Shown here in pieces: positions 24,602-33,023 of a stretch of DNA of 40,457 nucleotides (the first letter of the stretch is position 1; each line of letters starts with the position of its first letter). Under the pieces are notes generated by a model. It was not told where the DNA came from. It worked only from the letters and a program-made list of their open reading frames with translations, and made no database searches. This DNA is from Paenibacillus sp. VTT E-133291 (GTDB lineage: Bacteria; Bacillota; Bacilli; Paenibacillales; Paenibacillaceae). The position numbers and the translations under genes are program-made. The stretch covers positions 1-40,457 of the forward strand of contig NZ_NFVA01000064.1 in NCBI RefSeq assembly GCF_002264395.1. The letters run 5' to 3'.

Positions 24602-25276
24602 ATGACCGTCACTCTGTTATATATTGAAGATGATCATGAAATCGGCAGCGTCGTGTCTGCGGATTTAAGTGAGCGTGGTTATAGTGTGCGTTGGCTGCGG
24701 AGCGGGGAGGGAGCGACGGAGGAAGCTTCGCCTTGTCAATTGGCCATTCTGGATGTAATGCTTCCGGGCCTGGATGGCTTTACTGTCGGACAACGATTGA
24801 AGCGGGCGTACCCTAAGCTTCCGATCTTGATGCTCTCCGCACGAACTTCCATTGATGATAAACTGCAGGGGCTTGAATTCGCGGATGATTATTTGACGAA
24901 GCCTTTTCATCCGGATGAATTGGCAGCCAGAATTGAAGTGCTGCTCAGGCGGAATGGGGCATCTGTTCAGGATTCGCTCACGCTTAAGCACCTAATCGTA
25001 TATGAAGGAGATAACCGAGTAATAAATGCTCAGACTCAGGAAGAAGTCATGCTTACGGGTAAGCAATTTCAGATTTTTTCTTATTTGCTGCGTCATCTCG
25101 GCCAGATTATGACGAAGGAGCAGATTTATGAAGCCGTCTGGGGAGAAGCCTATCTCGAAGGGGATAAAACTTTGATGGTACATATACGATATTTGCGCGA
25201 AAAGTTAGAACTTGATCCGGGCAATCCGGAAATTATAGAAACTGTCCGGGGGATTGGATATCGGGTAAGAGCATGA
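24602..25276 (+). CDS. OmpR-family response regulator of a peptide-resistance module
   Basis: A 224-residue response regulator: receiver domain with acidic EDD at residues 9-11, phospho-acceptor Asp51 in AILDVMLPGLDGF and the conserved Lys in YLTKPFHPDEL, then a winged-helix domain (MLTGKQFQIFSYLL through MVHIRYLREKLE). The segment before the switch Lys reads GLEFADDYLTKPF, one residue shorter than the usual GLELGADDYLTKPF. It overlaps the kinase gene by 4 nt. GGGGAGGA lies 12-13 nt upstream of the ATG. It probably controls the following ABC genes. Confidence 0.92.
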   Translation: MTVTLLYIEDDHEIGSVVSADLSERGYSVRWLRSGEGATEEASPCQLAILDVMLPGLDGFTVGQRLKRAYPKLPILMLSARTSIDDKLQGLEFADDYLTKPFHPDELAARIEVLLRRNGASVQDSLTLKHLIVYEGDNRVINAQTQEEVMLTGKQFQIFSYLLRHLGQIMTKEQIYEAVWGEAYLEGDKTLMVHIRYLREKLELDPGNPEIIETVRGIGYRVRA

Positions 25277-26697
25277 GGGGGTTAGGGCGCATTCGTAAGC
25301 AGCGCAACTCCTCTTTGCTGTCGGGATATTTGCTTATTATCGTTTCTGCACTGCTTTTTATCCCTGTGGTTCTGCCGTTATCTTTTGTTCTCTACAATAT
25401 GGTTAATGAAGTGACTAAAGGGGCTCCACCTGTAGATACCTCTTTGTATTCGAGTGTTGCAGCGCTGGAGGCCATGTGGCATAAAGAGGCGCTTCAATTG
25501 GAAGATGCTTCTTCGGAAGGCATAAATAAGCGGTTAGATGAACTGAGCCGGAAATACACTGAGGCTACTATGTTTTGGGTAGATGGGCAGGGAATGACCC
25601 GATTGATTCTCACACCTGATAAAGGCAATCCGGATCATGGCAGCGGAGTTCCGGAGCAGTGGACTGCGGCTGAGGCTATTTATTTTATGAAAGAAAGTAC
25701 AAAGCGTGATCCTTTAGCCATCGTCGCCTTCATGGGAGACCGAGTGGATGCGGGTAAAGGGTTTATGGTAATGCAAATTCCAAACAAGCTGCTCAACAAA
25801 GGCGCTTATGGGGGAGTCGGGGCTTGGGCTTTGTATTACTTTGTGCTCTTTGTACTTTTTGGAGGGTTCGCACTGGTTTCTTTGCTGTTCTTTAGAAAAA
25901 TACGCAAACGGCTACTACAGCTGCAAACCGCGATGACAATTACGGGACCGGATAGAATGCCTAAGTCTATTATGACGGGCAAGCTGGATGAGATAGGCAG
26001 ACTGGAGGAAGCTTTTAATACGATGGTGGCGAAGCTTGACGAAAGCCGAAAGAGGGAAATCGAAGAGGAAGAGCTGCGTAAGCGTCTAGTATCCAACTTA
26101 TCTCATGATTTACGTACACCGCTAACCGTTATCCGCAGCCACATCCATGTAATGACTAAGGAGAGCTTAACCCCAAAAGGACAACAGTCCCTAGAGCTAA
26201 TGGATAAGCGTATAGCAGATCTTAGCGTCTTGATTGAGAATCTTTTATCCTACAATCTTCTCAACAGCGGACGGATCACTTTGAAGCGAGAGCGTAAAGA
26301 TGTCTTGCGCTTGTTGCGGGAAAGTGCTGCTGCTTGGTACCCCGTATGGGAAAAAGAGACCTTCGAGATCGATATTGAACTGGAGGCTGAACCGCTGTTC
26401 TGGATGGTGGATGAGGTCTGGTTCCGCCGTATTCTTGATAATCTATTTCAGAATATTGTACGTCATGCCAGCAGTGGTCTTTATGTAGGGATTTCTACGG
26501 AGTCCCGTAATGGGAAACGTGTTATTTTGATTACGGATCACGGCAGAGGTATCCAGAGTCCATCCGATTACAAAGGGGCAGGATTAGGGCTGTCCATCGT
26601 GGATCTGTTAATGAAGCATATGGAGTTAGAGTGGGATATGGAGAGTAGAGGAGATGGTACCTCTATTGTAATCTTCAATCCACGGGATGAAATTTAA
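25273..26697 (+). CDS. Sensor histidine kinase (HAMP) of a peptide-resistance module
   Basis: A 474-residue kinase. Helix 1 spans about residues 17-39, an extracellular domain of about 140 residues follows, and helix 2 is at about 180-205, then a HAMP region. The phospho-acceptor is His278 in SNLSHDLRTPLTV, the N box is DNLFQNIVRHAS, G1 is DHGRGI (usually DNGxGI) and G2 is GAGLGLSIV; the linker between them is short. This architecture, with a two-component pair followed by an ATPase and two small permeases, resembles CprK/NisK-type systems sensing lantibiotics or cationic peptides. It overlaps the regulator gene by 4 nt. Confidence 0.9.
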   Translation: MRGLGRIRKQRNSSLLSGYLLIIVSALLFIPVVLPLSFVLYNMVNEVTKGAPPVDTSLYSSVAALEAMWHKEALQLEDASSEGINKRLDELSRKYTEATMFWVDGQGMTRLILTPDKGNPDHGSGVPEQWTAAEAIYFMKESTKRDPLAIVAFMGDRVDAGKGFMVMQIPNKLLNKGAYGGVGAWALYYFVLFVLFGGFALVSLLFFRKIRKRLLQLQTAMTITGPDRMPKSIMTGKLDEIGRLEEAFNTMVAKLDESRKREIEEEELRKRLVSNLSHDLRTPLTVIRSHIHVMTKESLTPKGQQSLELMDKRIADLSVLIENLLSYNLLNSGRITLKRERKDVLRLLRESAAAWYPVWEKETFEIDIELEAEPLFWMVDEVWFRRILDNLFQNIVRHASSGLYVGISTESRNGKRVILITDHGRGIQSPSDYKGAGLGLSIVDLLMKHMELEWDMESRGDGTSIVIFNPRDEI

Positions 26698-26767
26698 ACA
26701 AAACTTAAACTTCGTGCCGCCTTGTTCTTAACCTTGGGACGTTATGCTAATTACCGAGGTGAGGAAC

Positions 26768-27679
26768 ATGAAAGAAACAGTGATTGAAACGAAGGATTTA
26801 TTAAAAAAATACCGTGGCCGGGCTGCGGTAGAAAATTTAAATTTGAATATCCGCAAGGGAGAAATCTATGGTTTTCTAGGCCCAAACGGGGCTGGAAAAA
26901 CAACGACGATTCGTATGCTGCTTGGACTGATCACTCCGACATCAGGAGGGATTGAGGTGTTCGGCCAGGATCTTCGCAAGCATAAGCTGCAAATTTTGCG
27001 GAAGGTAGGGTCGCTTGTCGAATCTCCATCCTATTACGGGCACTTAAGCGCTGTGGATAATCTTGAAGCCATCCGCCGTATTCTTGGTGCTCCGAAGTCA
27101 CGGATTGCTGAGGTGCTTGATATTGTTTCCTTAACAGGGGAAGAGAAACGTCCAGTGAAAGGGTTCTCTCTCGGGATGAAGCAGAGACTAGGTATTGCTG
27201 CTGCCTTGCTCGGGGAACCGGAGCTGCTTATTCTGGATGAGCCGACGAACGGACTTGACCCGTCAGGGATTCAGGAGATTCGCGGACTGATTAAACGATT
27301 GCCGCAGGAGCAAGGGATTACTGTCGTAGTATCCAGTCACTTGCTTAGTGAAATTGAGCAAATGGCGGATACCGTAGGGATCATTCGTCAAGGGCAAATG
27401 GTATACCAAGATAGTATAACGAATCTGCAGCGGCAAGCCGGGGGAGAAATGCGGTTAGCAGTCTCGGACCCGGAGGCCGCGCTGCGCCTTGCTGAAGAAC
27501 GGGGATACACAGGGATACTTCAAGACCAAAAGCTAGTCTTCTCCCGGATGATCGATGCAAGAGTTGCCTTGCTAGTCAAAGCCTTGGTAGAGAACGGGCA
27601 TGCTATTTATCGTGTAGAGGAGCGGAGACAATCACTTGAGGACTTCTTCCTGCAGGTTGTAGGAGGAGAGGAATCATGA
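26768..27679 (+). CDS. ABC transporter ATPase (BcrA/lantibiotic-immunity type)
   Basis: A 303-residue ATPase of the BcrA/MutF/CprA type. Walker A is GPNGAGKTTT, the signature is FSLGMKQRLG, Walker B is LLILDEPTNGLDP, with switch His in SSHLLSE. A C-terminal extension of about 90 residues after the ATPase core is typical of this subgroup. The frame opens at ATG 26744, but GAGGTGAGG fits ATG 26768. It overlaps the first permease gene by 4 nt. With the two permeases it should expel or displace membrane-active peptides. Confidence 0.9.
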   Translation: MKETVIETKDLLKKYRGRAAVENLNLNIRKGEIYGFLGPNGAGKTTTIRMLLGLITPTSGGIEVFGQDLRKHKLQILRKVGSLVESPSYYGHLSAVDNLEAIRRILGAPKSRIAEVLDIVSLTGEEKRPVKGFSLGMKQRLGIAAALLGEPELLILDEPTNGLDPSGIQEIRGLIKRLPQEQGITVVVSSHLLSEIEQMADTVGIIRQGQMVYQDSITNLQRQAGGEMRLAVSDPEAALRLAEERGYTGILQDQKLVFSRMIDARVALLVKALVENGHAIYRVEERRQSLEDFFLQVVGGEES

Positions 27680-28392
27680 TGTGGCGGGCACTGTCGGCGG
27701 ATTGGCTCAAAATCCGTGGCAAGGGACTCTGGTTTCTAGTGTTTCTTGGACCGCTTGGAATTGTAGCCATGCAAGGCCTAAACTTCGGCCTTCGTTATGA
27801 CTATCTTCGTGAGCAGTATGGCGCGGATCTATGGGGTGGGCTTCTGAACAATGTGGCTGCCTTTGTGCCCATTGCTCTTTTTCTCGGAGGGACCTTAGTA
27901 TGCTCGTTGATTGCAAATGTAGAACATCAGATGAGCTCGTGGAAGCAGCTCTTGGCGCTACCTATCTCACGTACTTCAGTATTTATGGCTAAGCTGGTAT
28001 TATGTTTGGCGCTAGTGGCGGTTTCTTGTTTGCTGCTCTCGGTGGGTACAGTTGGTTTAGGGCTTGTTTTAGGCTTCAAGGTCGAACTGATACCATATTT
28101 GGATGTATTACGAATTGGCTTTATGTCCTTTATTGCAGCGTTGCCGGTTATCGCTTTGCAGCTGTGGCTTTCTCTGGCTAACCGTAATCAGACATTGCCA
28201 GTTGCTCTTGGAATAACCTTATCTCTGGTGTCTATCTTCTCCATGTTACTTTCGGAGTGGGTTCCTTTAACATGGCCATATATGGCTTGGGAATCTTCGC
28301 ATCGTCTCTTATTTAGCGGTGCAGGGTTGCTGCTGGGGCTGCTGATTCTTTTGCAGGGTGCACTGCACTTCGCACGAAAGGATGTGGATTAA
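27676..28392 (+). CDS. ABC-2 type permease, lantibiotic-immunity (MutE/EpiE) type, subunit 1
   Basis: A 238-residue membrane protein with six hydrophobic helices, of the small ABC2 permease group found in lantibiotic immunity transporters. The start DWLKIRGKGLWFLVFLGPLG and the central EHQMSSWKQLLALPISRT segment are the family landmarks. It overlaps the ATPase gene by 4 nt and is 2 nt upstream of the second permease, to which it is related (both have a W-K-x-L-L-x-L-P segment after helix 2), pointing to ancient duplication. Confidence 0.87.
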   Translation: MMWRALSADWLKIRGKGLWFLVFLGPLGIVAMQGLNFGLRYDYLREQYGADLWGGLLNNVAAFVPIALFLGGTLVCSLIANVEHQMSSWKQLLALPISRTSVFMAKLVLCLALVAVSCLLLSVGTVGLGLVLGFKVELIPYLDVLRIGFMSFIAALPVIALQLWLSLANRNQTLPVALGITLSLVSIFSMLLSEWVPLTWPYMAWESSHRLLFSGAGLLLGLLILLQGALHFARKDVD

Positions 28393-28394
28393 CG

Positions 28395-29129
28395 ATGAAT
28401 ACATTTTGGAGAGTGTTGTCGGCAGAACGATTAAAAATGTCTAAATCATATGTCTGGATTTTAGTTATAGGCAGCCCGATTTTAGCATTACTTCCCGGGG
28501 CATTGGCAGATAATCAAGGGGAGAAGATGAGTTGGGAACTGCTGTTAAATGTGATGTCCATGATGCATGCCTTGCTGTTTCTACCTGTGCTCTCGGGTAT
28601 TTTTGCAGCGCTGATCTGTCGTTATGAGCATCATGACGGGGGCTGGAAGATGCTGCTGTCTCTGCCTGTGACTCGGTTATCAGTGTACCTCTCAAAATAT
28701 GTGATGATTATCGGATTGCTGGCTGCGGTTCAACTAACGTTTCTGGTGATGGTACTAGGGATGGGCTTATTCCGAGATGTTCCAGGATCAATTCCCTGGT
28801 CGCTGCTACTAAGTTCGGTATTTGGCGGCTTTATTGCCTGTCTGCCACTCGCTGCACTGCAGCTGGCAATCTCTCAAGGCTGGAGCAGTTTTGGCGCACC
28901 GCTGGCGCTTAATGTGAGTCTGACCATTCCTAATATGCTGATCGCCAATTCTTCAACCTTTGGCCCCTATTATCCTTGGGTACAGCCGATGTTGGCTATG
29001 ATGCCGTATGGTGATGACACGTTTGGTGCTTTTAATTTACCGTTCGAAACGCTGATGATAGTAGTGGGCGGTAGTTTTATTGTGTTTTTTGCGGCAGGAC
29101 TACTCTCCTTTTATCGTAAAGCGGTCTGA
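28395..29129 (+). CDS. ABC-2 type permease, lantibiotic-immunity (MutG/EpiG) type, subunit 2
   Basis: A 244-residue membrane protein with about six helices, paralogous to the preceding permease: AERLKMSKSYVWILVIGSP at the start and YEHHDGGWKMLLSLPVTRL in the loop after helix 2. The pair would form a heterodimeric membrane channel for the ATPase. It is the last gene of the run that begins with the response regulator at 24602. No lantibiotic precursor or modification gene is adjacent, so this is probably a resistance rather than a self-immunity system. Confidence 0.87.
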   Translation: MNTFWRVLSAERLKMSKSYVWILVIGSPILALLPGALADNQGEKMSWELLLNVMSMMHALLFLPVLSGIFAALICRYEHHDGGWKMLLSLPVTRLSVYLSKYVMIIGLLAAVQLTFLVMVLGMGLFRDVPGSIPWSLLLSSVFGGFIACLPLAALQLAISQGWSSFGAPLALNVSLTIPNMLIANSSTFGPYYPWVQPMLAMMPYGDDTFGAFNLPFETLMIVVGGSFIVFFAAGLLSFYRKAV

Positions 29130-29160
29130 TTTACAGCGATTCTTATAAACGCCTTCTCGA

Positions 29161-29189
29161 TGGACATCCAGAGCTGGTTTTCATATAAT
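29161..29189 (+). promoter_or_regulatory. Promoter of the cadC-like gene
   Basis: TGGACA (29161-29166) and TATAAT (29184-29189) are 17 nt apart. An inverted repeat TCAGC-aaa-GCTGA follows at 29202-29214, a possible regulatory site. Confidence 0.55.
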
Positions 29190-29238
29190 TGAGGAACACA
29201 ATCAGCAAAGCTGACTAGCTGGTGGAGGAGGCGATAGC

Positions 29239-29604
29239 ATGGAGCCAACGGCATTAGAAGATTGCGATAACACATGCAAGGGTTCGGAGCTTGAACCGGA
29301 ATCCATTGCATTGATTTTGCCTGACCGAGAAATAACGGATAAAATGGCAGAGATGTTCAAAGCGTTGGGTGATCCCACACGAGTGAGGCTCATTTACGCT
29401 TTGTCCCAGCAAGAATTATGTGTACACGATTTGTCCGTGATCCTTGATATGGGACAATCTGCGATATCCCATCAGCTCCGTTATTTACGGAATTTACGAA
29501 TTGTGAAGCGTCGTAAAGAAGGAAAGACGGTATTCTATTCGCTCAACGATGCGCATGTAGAGCAGATTTTTCTGCAGACCCATGAGCATGTCCGTCACGA
29601 ATAG
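29239..29604 (+). CDS. ArsR/SmtB-family metal-sensing repressor (CadC-like)
   Basis: A 121-residue winged-helix repressor that should leave DNA on binding Zn, Cd or similar ions. The helix-turn-helix is in SVILDMGQSAISHQLRYLR. Two metal sites can be read. The alpha5 site is Asp104, His106, His117 and His120 with exactly the CzrA/SmtB spacing. The alpha3N site has Cys9 and Cys13, as CadC Cys7/Cys11, plus Cys61 and His63 in ELCVHDL, where CadC has C-x-C. GGAGGAGG precedes the ATG. The likely target is the P-type ATPase gene 1.1 kb downstream, which has a suitable operator. A CPBP-family gene on the other strand separates them. Confidence 0.9.
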   Translation: MEPTALEDCDNTCKGSELEPESIALILPDREITDKMAEMFKALGDPTRVRLIYALSQQELCVHDLSVILDMGQSAISHQLRYLRNLRIVKRRKEGKTVFYSLNDAHVEQIFLQTHEHVRHE

Positions 29605-29630
29605 CTGGGTATTAAGTATTTTTTTACATC

Positions 29631-29682
29631 AAAAAAGGGAATCTCAAAAGCCATGTAATGGCTGACGGGATTCCCTTTTCTT
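29631..29682. terminator. Bidirectional intrinsic terminator
   Basis: AAAAAAGGGAATC (29631-29643) pairs with GATTCCCTTTT (29669-29679), with inner AGCC/GGCT. A- and T-tracts make it work for both the cadC-like gene and the convergent CPBP gene. Confidence 0.85.
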
Positions 29683-29712
29683 ATAGATATCGTGAAGCAA
29701 GGGTTTAGTTTG

Positions 29713-30474
29713 TTAACTAGATTGATTTAGGTTGCTCGATACGGTTGGTTTTCTAAAGGATAGAGCCAGCCAGAGACAATGCACAGCGAGTACGAGAAGA
29801 ATGAATAGATCGATCCCCATATATTCGCTTGTATTATCGTTACCAACAAACTGAATCAGATTATGTACAAAATGAAACAATATCAGCGGTAGAATATTAT
29901 TATTTTTCAGCATCAACAAAGAAAGCACAAAACCGATCAGAACAGAATATACGAGCTGTAGGAGGATTTGCGTCATGTCTGTACCGGATAAAGCATTAAG
30001 TAAGTGGGTAATAGAGAAGAGTATGCTTGAATTAATCACAGCCGTTTTAGCGCCCTTAGTGAGTAAAGTCTTGAAAATCAATCCGCGGTAAATACTTTCT
30101 TCTACAAAGGCTACAAGCAGGGTGAAGAAGATAAAGAACAACACCTCAGACGTACTGATCTCACGAAAGCCTTTAAAGGAAATGGTAATCAGGATAACCA
30201 CTAGAGGTGCATAATAGATCCAATTCCCTGAGGATATGGTGTTCAGAGGACGGAAGCCAAGATCACTCCATTTGTTCTTAACCGTGAAGTAGACGATCAG
30301 TACAAGTGCGATTGGAATAAAGGAAATCAGTACTGGGGCGGTATACGAAAGCTCTTTGATTGTAGCGTAAGTTCCGGCGGCAGATACCGCTAAAAGTAAC
30401 AGCACCTCAATAATAACAACGGTCCAAACAGGGTGTTTCTGTGAAAAAGAAGACGTCTTGGCTAGCTTTGACAT
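29713..30474 (-). CDS. CPBP family intramembrane metalloprotease (CAAX protease-like)
   Basis: A 253-residue membrane protein with about seven helices and the CPBP (Abi/CAAX Rce1-like) motifs: EESIYRGLIF (EExxxR), a later FSITHLLNALSG (His of motif 2) and LFHFVHNLIQ (His and Asn of motif 3). These ligands form the zinc site of an intramembrane protease; bacterial members are linked to bacteriocin maturation, self-immunity or regulated proteolysis. It lies convergent to the cadC-like gene and divergent from the cadA-like gene. Nearby peptide-resistance genes make a resistance role conceivable, but nothing links it directly. Confidence 0.85.
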   Translation of the reverse strand: MSKLAKTSSFSQKHPVWTVVIIEVLLLLAVSAAGTYATIKELSYTAPVLISFIPIALVLIVYFTVKNKWSDLGFRPLNTISSGNWIYYAPLVVILITISFKGFREISTSEVLFFIFFTLLVAFVEESIYRGLIFKTLLTKGAKTAVINSSILFSITHLLNALSGTDMTQILLQLVYSVLIGFVLSLLMLKNNNILPLILFHFVHNLIQFVGNDNTSEYMGIDLFILLVLAVHCLWLALSFRKPTVSSNLNQSS

Positions 30475-30615
30475 GGTATATATTCATCCTTCCTTCTGTG
30501 TAATTTAGTTGCCAATCCATCTCGGATGCAATCATACATGATTTACCATATTTTCACGAAAAGGTCAATTTATTTAATTTTTATGGGAGCGGAGAAAAAT
30601 GGTGTATATCCCGTA

Positions 30616-30644
30616 TTGACCTTCAAAAATAAAGGGAATATAAT
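30616..30644 (+). promoter_or_regulatory. Sigma-A promoter of the metal ATPase gene
   Basis: TTGACC (30616-30621) and a perfect TATAAT (30639-30644) are separated by 17 nt, a near-consensus promoter with a start site near 30651. Confidence 0.8.
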
Positions 30645-30658
30645 AGCAATAAGAAAAC

Positions 30659-30678
30659 ATATGAACAAGTGCTCATAT
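30659..30678. promoter_or_regulatory. ArsR/SmtB-type operator of the metal ATPase gene
   Basis: ATATGAAC-aagt-GCTCATAT is an imperfect palindrome (seven of eight arm positions) of the form bound by ArsR/SmtB repressors, lying about 8-27 nt after the predicted transcription start. The cadC-like protein encoded nearby is the obvious binder. Assignment is inference. Confidence 0.65.
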
Positions 30679-30706
30679 ATGGTTTTTATTTGAGGAGATG
30701 TGCCGT

Positions 30707-32953
30707 ATGGATACGATGCAAGGAAAAGTAAAACGTCAGTGGGAATTAGAAGGCTTAGATTGCGCCAATTGCGCAAGGAAAATTGAAGATAAAGTGAGTA
30801 AAATCGAGGGCGTATCGTCTTGTTCCGTTAATTTTGTTACGAAGACAATGACGATGGAAACCGCCGCAGGTTATGAGGAATCGGCGATTGTAGAAGCAAA
30901 GAAAACGGTGAAGGCACTTGAGCCCCATGTAAATGTAAGAGAGAAGGCTCAGGGCAGTCGCAAGCTGCAGAATAACAGTAGTCACAAGCATGGGGAGGAT
31001 CACAAACATGGCCATGAACATGATCATCAGACTGCAGACGGACATAAGCATGATGATGCGGATGGTCACAGCCATGGCCACAGCCACGAGCATGGAGTAG
31101 GTGATACCCGTAAGATTCTACTGCGGTTAGGTGGCGGTGGGATACTTGCGCTTGCCGGAATATTCTTACCGGTAGAGGGTGTAGTAGAACTGCTGATTTT
31201 CTTAGCAGCCTATCTCATCGTGGGCAGTGAAGTTGTCTGGCAGGCGGTTAAAAACATTATCCGGGGTCAGGTGTTTGATGAGAATTTCTTGATGGCTCTT
31301 GCAACCATCGGTGCTTTTGCGATTGGTGAGTATCCAGAGGGCGTAGCGGTTATGCTCTTTTACCAAATCGGCGAGCTGTTCCAAGGTCTAGCAGTAAACC
31401 GCTCACGCCGATCTATCACAGCACTTATGGATATCCGTCCTGAATTTGCTTATCTTAAGCTTGGAAATGATCTGAAAAAAGTCTCTCCCGAGGAAGTAGC
31501 GATCGGTGATTTGATTGTTGTGAAACCGGGTGAGAAGGTACCTCTGGACGGAACGATCCTTGAGGGTAACGCTATGATGGATACATCAGCACTTACCGGG
31601 GAATCTGTGCCGCGTTCGGCTGGACCAGGAAGTACGGTATTAAGTGGGTTTATTAACCGGAACGGTGTTATTACGATGCAAGTCACTCAGACCTTTGGAG
31701 AATCAGCGGTATCCAAAATTCTGGAGCTAGTGCAGAATGCTTCGAGCAACAAGGCCAAAACGGAGAACTTTATTACTAAATTTGCACGGGCTTACACCCC
31801 TGTAGTAGTGATCACAGCAGTACTGCTAGCTGTCATTCCTCCACTAGTGATTAGCGGGGCGACCTTTTCAGATTGGATTTACCGGGCGCTTGTCTTTCTA
31901 GTGATCTCCTGCCCATGTGCGCTTGTGGTCTCGATTCCACTTGGTTTCTTCGGAGGGATTGGTGCAGCTTCACGCAGTGGGATTCTGATTAAAGGAAGCA
32001 ACTATCTTGAAGCATTGAATGATGTGAAAGTAGTTGTCTTTGATAAGACCGGAACATTGACTAAGGGGCAATTTAAGGTTACAGGAATTTATCCGTCAGG
32101 TGGCAAATCTAAGGATGAATTGCTGCAGACAGCTGCTTATGCGGAGAGCCATTCGAACCATCCGATTGCCGAATCGATTAGGGCGGCTTATGGAGAACAG
32201 ATTTCTAAGGAAGCGATCTCGAATTACAATGAAATCTCCGGTCATGGGATCGAGGTTTCGATTGAAGGTAAGACCGTACTTGCAGGTAACGCGCGTCTGA
32301 TGGAGCGAGAAGGCATAGCTTATGAGGTGCCAGAGCAGAGTGGTACAGTTGTTCACATCGCGGTGGATCATCAGTATGGGGGTTACCTGGTGATTGCTGA
32401 TGAAGTGAAGGAGGACTCGCAGCAGGCTATTCAGAGCCTCAAGAAGCTTGGCATCCGTAAAACGGTGATGTTAACTGGCGATGCTTCTTCTGTAGCTGAA
32501 GATGTTGGGAAGCGGTTAGGTGTAGATGAGGTACACGCGGAGCTTTTGCCGCAGCATAAGGTAGAGGCCATCGAGAAGCTGGATCGTGAAAAGTCACATC
32601 GCGAGAAAATTATTTTTGTCGGTGATGGAATTAACGATACCCCAGTACTAGCTAGAGCAGATGTTGGGATCGCAATGGGCGGACTGGGCTCCGATGCTGC
32701 GATTGAAGCGGCAGATATTGTAATTATGACGGATGAACCTTCGAAGATTCCTGTTGCTATCGGAATTGCCAAGCGTACACGGATGATCGTATGGCAAAAT
32801 ATTATTTTCGCTTTAGGTGTTAAAGCTATATTTCTTATTCTCGGCGCATTTGGGATTGCCACGATGTGGGAGGCTGTCTTCTCTGATGTTGGGGTAACCG
32901 TGCTGGCTGTACTGAACAGTATCCGAGCATTAAAGGTTAAAGATCAAGGATAA
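30707..32953 (+). CDS. cadA: P1B-type Zn2+/Cd2+/Pb2+-exporting ATPase
   Basis: A 748-residue heavy-metal ATPase pumping soft divalent ions out of the cell. Order: one heavy-metal-associated domain with GLDCANC (Cys19, Cys22), a His/Asp-rich linker of about 40 residues (around residues 87-130, many H-x-H and D-H pairs), membrane helices, the metal motif Cys402-Pro-Cys404, phosphorylated Asp446 in DKTGTLTKG, SHSNHPIAES (HP motif), GDGINDTPVLA, and Asp727 in FSDVGVTVLAVLN. CPC plus that Asp places it with the Zn/Cd group (P1B-2), not copper pumps. GAGGAG suits ATG 30707; the ATG at 30698 abuts it. The gene has its own promoter and operator and ends in a strong terminator. Confidence 0.93.
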   Translation: MDTMQGKVKRQWELEGLDCANCARKIEDKVSKIEGVSSCSVNFVTKTMTMETAAGYEESAIVEAKKTVKALEPHVNVREKAQGSRKLQNNSSHKHGEDHKHGHEHDHQTADGHKHDDADGHSHGHSHEHGVGDTRKILLRLGGGGILALAGIFLPVEGVVELLIFLAAYLIVGSEVVWQAVKNIIRGQVFDENFLMALATIGAFAIGEYPEGVAVMLFYQIGELFQGLAVNRSRRSITALMDIRPEFAYLKLGNDLKKVSPEEVAIGDLIVVKPGEKVPLDGTILEGNAMMDTSALTGESVPRSAGPGSTVLSGFINRNGVITMQVTQTFGESAVSKILELVQNASSNKAKTENFITKFARAYTPVVVITAVLLAVIPPLVISGATFSDWIYRALVFLVISCPCALVVSIPLGFFGGIGAASRSGILIKGSNYLEALNDVKVVVFDKTGTLTKGQFKVTGIYPSGGKSKDELLQTAAYAESHSNHPIAESIRAAYGEQISKEAISNYNEISGHGIEVSIEGKTVLAGNARLMEREGIAYEVPEQSGTVVHIAVDHQYGGYLVIADEVKEDSQQAIQSLKKLGIRKTVMLTGDASSVAEDVGKRLGVDEVHAELLPQHKVEAIEKLDREKSHREKIIFVGDGINDTPVLARADVGIAMGGLGSDAAIEAADIVIMTDEPSKIPVAIGIAKRTRMIVWQNIIFALGVKAIFLILGAFGIATMWEAVFSDVGVTVLAVLNSIRALKVKDQG

Positions 32954-33010
32954 AAAAATCGCTCTTTAGGGTATTGGTGTTATCTACTGATCCCTAAAGA
33001 GCGATTTTTC
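32953..33010. terminator. Bidirectional intrinsic terminator
   Basis: AAAAATCGCTCTTTAGGG pairs perfectly with CCCTAAAGAGCGATTTTT. It separates the metal ATPase gene from the convergent dehydrogenase gene. Confidence 0.9.
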
Positions 33011-33023
33011 CGTTTGCAGGAGA

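Noticed and set aside
24602..29129. Lantibiotic biosynthesis cluster
   Set aside because: No precursor peptide, LanB/C/M, protease or exporter gene is present; only a sensing and immunity-type transporter module.
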